This document shows, one piece after another, positions 57,500-64,000 of a stretch of 64,000 bases of DNA; within the stretch, counting starts at the first letter, position 1, and each line of letters opens with the position of its first letter. The position numbers were made by a program, and so were the translations under genes. Source of the DNA: Bettongia penicillata ogilbyi (Eukaryota > Chordata > Mammalia > Diprotodontia > Potoroidae); the NCBI GenBank assembly GCA_023548195.1, contig JAJHZJ010000496.1:8543644-8607643 (forward strand), in the 5' to 3' direction. The notes under the pieces are model-generated. The model was not told the origin of the DNA, did not search any database, and was given only the letters and a program-made list of their open reading frames with translations.

Positions 57500-58095
57500 A
57501 TAAGGGCCTGAATTAAGATTGAGGTTGCGGCCACGTGAGTAGAGATAAGATGTACGTGCAAGCAGACTCAATAAAACTTGGCTCCCTGACTGGATCCAAG
57601 GGATGAGAGAATGTAAGGATGACAACTCTGGGGTTGCAAATTTGGATGACAAGATGGATGGTGGTGCCTGCAATAAAAATACCTAAGTTACAAAGAGGGG
57701 AAAATTGAAAAAGAGAGGGAGGAGATAAAATGAGAGGTCGATTGAACAAGGTGCATTTGACTTCGAAATGTCCAAAAGGCAATCAATCATCAATGTAAGA
57801 CTGAACCTCAGGAGAGAGACCAACTACAAATACAGATATCTCAAAGTACAGATACTTTGAGATATTAAGGAATCTTTAAAACTCATGGCAGCTAAAGAGG
57901 TGACCTAAAAAGAGCTGAATGAGGTATCAGTTCAGAGCCTTGGGAGAGGTCCACAGCTAGGGGGCATGAAACTGATAACACAGAAAGATTCCAAGAGGGA
58001 ATCAGATAGGCATCAAAAGGAAAAAAAAAACAGAATTACAAAAACTAAGAGGAAAAAGGCAAGGATACTCAGGAAGAGGATGCACTCAAGTCGTG
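57500..58095 (-). mobile_element. L2 LINE, fragment near RT end, minus strand
   Basis: The plus strand shows 'ggtgataagggcctgaatta', 'aaggatgacaactctggggt', 'aagatggatggtggtgcctg', 'tttgacttcgaaatgtccaa' and 'agagccttgggagaggtcca', colinear with antisense L2 between the RT motifs and the 3' half. Confidence 0.75.
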
Positions 58096-58099
58096 AAGT

Positions 58100-60510
58100 A
58101 TCAAATAAGTTGGTTTAATTTGAAGGTACGGTACGGTTCAATTCTCCATATAATTTCTCTACCACTTCATTCTGTAACAAATGTTGGCACATAAGTTGCA
58201 ATCATTGTCCTGTCCTGATTTTTTTTTTCAGGAGGAAAGGGAATAAAAGTCACAAGCATTATTAAAAAATGACCAAATATTTCATTAAAATGCTATTTTT
58301 TTTTGTTGCAAAATAAAACCACCATCACTACTAGCTTCTTTATTTTCCTCTGCAAGGAGAGTTATGAACCATCCTTCCATTTAACAGGAACTCTACCCAT
58401 AGGGGGAAAAAAATTAACATTAACGTATATATCTACATAACAAAAACATTTCCAATTCCTGACCACTTAAAAAAAAAACACACAGAGTCTTAGAGCTTGA
58501 AAAGATTAGAAATCATAGCGATCTTTTTATAGCAGGTAAAAGGCACAAGGAAAGGTAATATGTCAGAGGTGACTCAGAGATCTGACAAGGTGAAGACTAG
58601 AAGTGAGCTGGCAGAATTCCCTCAGTGAGCTCTAGTTCTACTTCACCAAGAAATAGTAACTTATACAACAAAATGAGAGTGCAAAATTAAATTTTGTATA
58701 TTAACTATTCCAAATACAATGGGGATGGATTTCACTTGTATAACCTCACACAGCTACCAGTCCTATGAACTTCAACCTCTAGATAAGTTTATGAATCTTG
58801 AACACAATTCTGGACTTATTCCCAAAGGTTAAAACCTCATCAGGGACTGTTTTAGAATTCTTACACAGGAAGAGGAAATCTGATAGGGCACGTGGGAAGG
58901 AAGGCTAGCCAGAGGCCAAGTTGAATAAATATGCAACTATGCAATTAACTGAAAGACAAATGGAAAGGCCACAGACTGGAACTCAAGCTACGTCAACACA
59001 GAGAGTTGTGAATAAAACAAATTGAAAAATAAAGAACAGAGATATGCTTCACAAACAAACTCTAAAAGATGTATTTTGATTACAAAAAAAAACAAAAACA
59101 AAAACAGGAACTGAGGATGTTGGATTTGGTAACAGACAGGAAGAGAAAAATAGCATAGACATGACATTAAAAAAAGATTATTTTACTTGTGTCACAAATA
59201 TATTCAACTACAATAACTAAAGTGAGCAAAAAAACTGTGGCAAAGAAATTTCCTTCTCTTGGCCACTGGACCATCCTCCCCCTCAAGCTATCATTCCTGT
59301 AGCTCTGCTCCCTTTCACCAAGGTCTAAACAAACACCAGTCTCTGGAAGTCTCACCCCACTGTAACTACAGTTAAAAAGTGTAGTGCCTAAGCAAACCAA
59401 AACCAGAAATTTAGGAACCAAAGACAATTTATCAGGAAACAAAAGGACGAAACTTATTCAATTTAGGCAGGAAGTGAACTAATATGGAGCACCTCTGGAC
59501 TGGACAGGCCCTGTGGCTGAGGCAAGAGAGAAGAACTGCAGACAACATGGAGTTGCTTTAGTTTTCTCAGCTACCCAAAATTCTAAATGTAGCAATAAAT
59601 GGTAGAAGCAGGGAAAGGGTCCTCAAGTTCAGAAGCACCTTGCTGTTCAAGCTAGTCATCATGGTCCCATAGCACAAATCACACGTCTAAATGGGTCTCC
59701 TTAGCTGAGAGCATTCAATATGGTAGTGTTGCTTCTGTGGTCGATGACAATATCCCCTAAAGTATATGCTTTAATCCCTTTTACACAAGCAGCATGTTCT
59801 TCAATTACAATGCTAATTTCCACACACACTACACTATTTTTCATCTTGGCATTTTTGCTTACAGAATTTCGCTGTCCTTCCTAACAGGGAGTGGCCTGCT
59901 AGAGCTGCTATGAGGACAGTGTGGGTGTAGCCACACTAAGTCCAGAACCCATGGTCCAACTCCCAAAATATGCGAATGGCCAGGGTAAGCAATGGGGCCA
60001 GACAAAACTCTCCTACAGATAGATAGTCAGTGAGATCAGGCCCAAGAGTGGTCACTGCATTTCCATCCTGGGGGAGATGGAGGAAGGGAGGGCAGCAAAC
60101 TCATAGTATGACCATTTGGCTATTTTATAAATCTTCAATTATGAGTACCACTATTCTACCAGGAAAAACAAATTTTAAAGTGGGACATCAGATTTAATAA
60201 TTATCAAAACTTTTTCCATAAAAGTTAAAATGTGTGGAATAGCCAAAAATTTTTTTTCCTTTTCTGGTCCTCAAGTAGGCCATAATAATAACTGAATAAC
60301 TGTGCCTTTTACTCAATAAATGAAAGGCTTATATCAAGTACTTAGCATATGTCAAGCACCATGCTAAAGTAAGCCCAGAGGACCCAAATATAAAAATTCC
60401 CAGAGCTTTTCTCATAACATTGTCAGATAGGTGAAAACAAAAAGACACTAAATATTTTCTAAGTCAAATGACAGATCAGGAGTCAAAAATGCCTTGTGCA
60501 GTGTATCTGT
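58100..60510. other. Mostly unassigned stretch
   Basis: A 50-bp MIR-like start ('cacagagtcttagagcttga') sits at 58480. Otherwise I see no gene or named repeat in about 2.4 kb. Several A-rich runs occur (58020, 59085). Confidence 0.4.
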
Positions 60511-60519
60511 GACTTCACT

Positions 60520-60690
60520 TCCTATTTGTACTCCCCTCTAAACATGTAACGTCCATCACTTTTAGTGTCTTTCATGTCTGCCCTAAGAATCTACCACAGA
60601 GGATTCACCCATTATAACAGGAATTTTCCTCTAGACCTCCAGAGACTTGCATGTGTCAGAACACAGTAGGTCCTTAATCAATGCAGGGAC
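60520..60690 (+). repeat. L2 3' end, diverged
   Basis: 'tgtgtcagaacacagtaggt' and 'ccttaatcaatgcagggac' are a worn L2 terminus. Confidence 0.45.
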
Positions 60691-60734
60691 AGAAATGAAT
60701 CTACCTGAATAGACCTTTACCTAAAGGGGCCATG

Positions 60735-61580
60735 GTCTCCCAGTGCCATCTCCAGTCATCCTGATAAACATGTGGTCACTAGATTCAGATGGCTCTGGAG
60801 GAGAAGTGAGAGGCTGGTGACCTGCATAGCCCTCCCTCACTCTCAATTCATATCACTCTTTCTTTGAAGGTATAGTCTTCTTCGGCAACGAAGGATAAAC
60901 ACAAAGTGGCTGGCCCTGTTTTTCCCAGCTGTAGATCAATGTGATGGCATTCTTTCAGTCTCTACTTCTGAGGTGTACAGGGTGTTGAGGGAACTCTGAC
61001 ACCTCTGGTGTGAGGGCTTGCTGAGACTTTCAGGGACGTTCATTCCTGTTTGGTGTCCACTTTTCAGCCGACTCTCACCTATGACTCCAAGAAGCTGTAG
61101 CATGCATTGAAGCCAAACCCGAGTAAACCATCTAGGCAGAAAGGCCAAATCAGGTTGAGGGAAACCCATCAGTGAGTTGGGGGTATCTACCCCAAGCATG
61201 TGAAGACTCCTCCCGTTACCCCACCCTCCCCCAGCAGAATGGGCAGATGAGAACAATTTGTTCCAAGGGCCTTATAAAGTCTTCTGAAGCAGGTGCTGTG
61301 GGGAGTTTAGAGCTTGGTCAGACATTGAAGAACTAAGGTCATTCACCGCATTCCAGGTCACTGGCATTCATCCGGATTTTTGTCTTGCCACTGGACTTTG
61401 ATGACTCTGGAAGAGTGTGAAGCTGACAACTTTATGCAACTGTGCCTCACTTAAATCCACTTCATGCTCTGAGTCAAAACATCATCTGATGATCAACAAC
61501 TTCTGCACAGTTCATCTGAAATGTGTCAGGATGCTCAGAACCTCATATGCAAATGTCCTTTGAGTGAAGCTGAGGTAACT
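60735..61580 (-). repeat. Unassigned composite repeat with homologous ends
   Basis: Read on the minus strand, it opens with 'ggatttaagtgaggcacagt' and a 'ttccagagtcatc...tccagtggcaagac' module (61470-61350). It passes 'ttcttggagtcataggtgag', 'tggacaccaaacaggaatga' and 'cctcacaccagaggtgtcag', and near 60890-60860 'ccttcgttgccgaagaagac'. It closes with a second module (60850-60740) homologous to the first ('ctccagagccatctgaatct', 'atcaggatgactggagatgg'). The first half recurs at 14515-14960. I cannot name the family. Confidence 0.65.
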
Positions 61581-61789
61581 CTCAACTTCAAGTCTTCAGA
61601 AATGATGGTATGTCACATTTTATAGCTTCAGTCGTTACTTTGGGTTAATAATTTTGCAAATGCTTATCCTAAGCACTGCAAATCATGGTGACCAAATGTC
61701 CAGTGAAACATTTCCTGTTGTCCTGGTTACACAATAAAATACACTCTTTCAGCTCCTTTCTCTCTCCCAGATGAATGTATGAGCTCTCC

Positions 61790-61935
61790 AGGAGCCACTA
61801 GATTCTAGATCTGGAGCTGGGAAGAACCTTAAAAAGGACCTAGTCCAAACCCCTCATCCTACATGTGAAGAAATGCTCAAGTTCCAGGCTTGGAAGTGGC
61901 AGTCAGGACCCAACTTCTCTGAAGCCCAAGTTCTA
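61790..61935 (+). repeat. MIR/THER-like SINE
   Basis: 'tagatctggagctgggaaga', 'ccttaaaaaggacctagtcc' and 'aaacccctcatcctacatgt' are the usual opening of these SINEs. Confidence 0.65.
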
Positions 61936-62254
61936 TGAAACAAGCCCTTGTTTTGTGGGATGGTTGGTTTTGCTTATTGTCATATGATTAGAAAGAGTAT
62001 ACTGCAAATAAGAACAAGAGTTAAACCCCAACAGTTATGTGGCCAAAGGACAAGGCTAGTTTCAAAAGAAATGCAATCAACATCTATAAGAAAGCTCTAA
62101 ACACCCCAAAGTTGAAAGAATTTGAGATGGGTAATCCAGAGAGAAAATGGTGGGGGTGTAGGAGTATCCTTCAGGACCTGAAATGCTGCCCTGATGTTTT
62201 TCCTCACAGGGCTCAATTTGAAGCAATGATTTTGAATTCAAAGTTCTTTCAATA

Positions 62255-62790
62255 TTATTTTCTCTTATTATATTGTGGTTTCTTTTATTTTCCTTTATTA
62301 TGTTGTGGTTGTTTAAATTATTCTCCTGCTTCTTTGTACTTAGCTTTGTATAAGTTCATAATGTATTTATTTCCAGATTTTCTGAAATTTTTAATTTATG
62401 ATTTCTTATGGTGTCACAGCATTCATTCTATTTATATACCATGATTTATTCAGTCATTCCCCAGTTCATGGGCTCATAATTACTTTACATTTCAGGTTTT
62501 TGCTACCATAAGAATAGTTGGTAACAAATATCTTTGTTAGGACCTTTTTCAGTGTCTTTGGTGTACACCTGCCTGGTAATTATATTTCTGGCTCAGAATG
62601 CACTTACAATTTAATGACTTTTGAAAAGTAAAATCTTTTATCCAGAATGGTTTCACAATTACACCAACAAAGAGTGTCTGCACTCCATCATGCACCAGTT
62701 TAGTAATGTTATTTTTGTCAGTGTTCTGAGATGAAACCTCAGAGTTGTTTTAATTTTGCATTCCAGCACATCCAAGTGGTTACTCACATA
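62255..62790 (-). mobile_element. L1 ORF2 C-terminal fragment, minus strand
   Basis: The plus strand 'tatataccatgatttattca', 'gtcattccccagttcatggg', 'tccagaatggtttcacaatt' and 'aaacctcagagttgttttaa' is the antisense of the same ORF2 C-terminal region seen at 33840-34500, but more diverged. No ORF is left. Confidence 0.75.
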
Positions 62791-62799
62791 CTGCTTGAT

Positions 62800-62970
62800 G
62801 ATCAGTATTGAAAGAGAACCCATCACCTCCCAAGGCAGCCAGTTCCACTTGTGGCTGGTGTGACATTTTTCCTTTCATCAAGCCTAAATTTGTCCCTTTG
62901 CATCTTCTATCATTGCTTCAAATTGAGCCCTGTGAGGTCCCTTCCAGTTCTAAGTCTATCATCTATGACT
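62800..62970 (+). repeat. CR1/L3 fragment
   Basis: 'cacctcccaaggcagccagt', 'tccacttgtggctggtgtga' and 'tcatcaagcctaaatttgtc' match the CR1/L3 3' region. The end 'aggtcccttccagttctaag' may come from a SINE tail. Confidence 0.65.
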
Positions 62971-64000
62971 GAAGTATGTCGCCTCTCTCTCAGGAGAGAG
63001 GTTTAGGATTATGGGTGACAGATTACGTGTGCAGAATATGGCATGCTTTAGCAGACAGCCAAAATGTTTACTTATTTTCCTTGAAGGCACTTTGTTAAAA
63101 GAAAAGGTATTATTGGAAAGGGAGGGAGGGAGTCACTGAAAAGTAACAGTTGTTTTTAAATGCCAAAAATATTAAAAATAAATACAACTCAGCTTTTCCA
63201 GTAATGTCATTCATTGGTCACTAAATAAGAATTTCACATTTAGAATACCGAAAGCAAATTCAAATGCCATTTACCAGTGCAGTTTCAAAATACTTCTTGA
63301 AAAAAGCGAAGAGTCATGCGAAGAGGAAGAGAGATCCTGAGTGTTCTCTCTCATTCCAGATCTAATGTTTAAAAAGAAAACCAAACCCATCCAAATACTT
63401 GCCTGCCAAGGGCTCCCATGGGTTGTCAGGGCCAGGACTAGGGATCCTTTGGGATAAGAGAAGCAAAGATGTGAAAAGAAACCTTTGACAAAGCAAACTC
63501 ACAAGAATCCAAGCGGTCCTGAGCTCTGGGAATGGGTCAGATCCTCTTTCAAAACTTTAAAGGCACAGGGATGCAGCAGATGTAGAAACTGTGCTCCCAA
63601 AACACAATGAATTACTCCCCTTTGAGAATCATTGCTGTCCTCAAGGTCTGTTTTAGACCTCCTCCCAGAAGAGAAGACTACTCTCTGAAGGAAATATCCT
63701 GCATTTTTCAAAGCTTCGGTAAGGGAAGCGGGGTTGGGAGAGGGGAAGTATAAAGGTACAAGAGACAGAAGTCATCACAAAGTCAATGTAACTAAGCAGG
63801 AGCAGCTGTGAAATTGAGAAAAACTTGGAATCGAATCCCTAGTAAGGGTCTAATATCCAATAGTGTAAGAAATATCACAAATATCTAAAATTGAGAACAA
63901 TTCCCCACTAGGTAAACAATTACAGAATATAAATAATTCTCCAAAGAAAAACTGAAAATTATTAACACTCATATAGATTGTTTTCCATAAGAGAAACAAA
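62970..64000. other. Unassigned stretch
   Basis: No named repeat or gene. A good plus-strand acceptor-like tract ('ttctctctcattccag') ends at 63359, without a convincing exon after it. Confidence 0.4.

Noticed and set aside
62037..62444. 135-codon plus-strand open frame
   Set aside because: Its second half is antisense to an L1 ORF2 fragment. The first half (KKALNTPKLKEF) has no match I can name.

Overview
The window reads as non-coding, repeat-dense DNA from a marsupial genome. The main evidence is several copies of the tRNA-derived SINE typical of marsupials, best at 8062-8290 and, on the minus strand, 10425-10672. Their body reads 'cagctaggtggcgcagtgg', then a long 'cctcagtttcctcatctgtaaaatg' stretch, then a 3' part ending near 'agtcagacacaactgaa'. 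There is also very heavy L2 content, MIR/THER-like elements, CR1/L3 pieces, and an L1 whose 3' regions look marsupial. I cannot name the species. No complete protein-coding host gene is visible. The longest open frame (54009-54881, plus) is ORF1 of an L1-type retrotransposon, and most other open frames are chance frames or antisense reads of repeats.

Layout. 1-12.3 kb: old SINE/MIR pieces, a 1.1 kb minus-strand L2 (6715-7860), an L2 inserted into another L2 (9655-10215), and AT-rich unassigned DNA. 12.3-15 kb: a decayed minus-strand RTE-like LINE, still readable through its FADD polymerase motif and a C-terminal Cys/His finger, next to an unassigned composite repeat (14515-14960) that recurs at 60735-61580. 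15-28 kb: mostly unassigned sequence with L2 blocks, MITE remnants (19165-19300, 22436-22558) and one non-coding exon-like segment (17500-17563). 28.6-33 kb: a head-to-head and tandem L2 cluster. 33.5-35.1 kb: a 5'-truncated minus-strand L1 with a purine tract in its 3' UTR. 37.4-38.4 kb: another minus-strand L2. 40.5-41.1 kb: a perfect 34-bp inverted repeat, then a 28S rRNA fragment. 45.3 kb: the best candidate host exon (66 nt, minus strand). 45.6-46.8 kb: a nested stack in which CR1/L3 is split by a hAT-like MITE that is itself split by a SINE. 53.35-56.18 kb: a complete 2.8 kb ORF1-only L1 (half-L1/HAL1 type) with a 15-bp target-site duplication. 57.5-64 kb: further L2, L1, CR1/L3 and MIR remnants.

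Interpretation. This is probably intronic or intergenic DNA. If the 66-nt exon is real, at least part of the window lies inside a minus-strand gene that I could not identify. Repeat family names come from recognising consensus sequences by memory, not from a search, so most boundaries are good only to tens of bases. I saw no CRISPR array, intact RNA gene, CpG-island promoter or operon-like structure.
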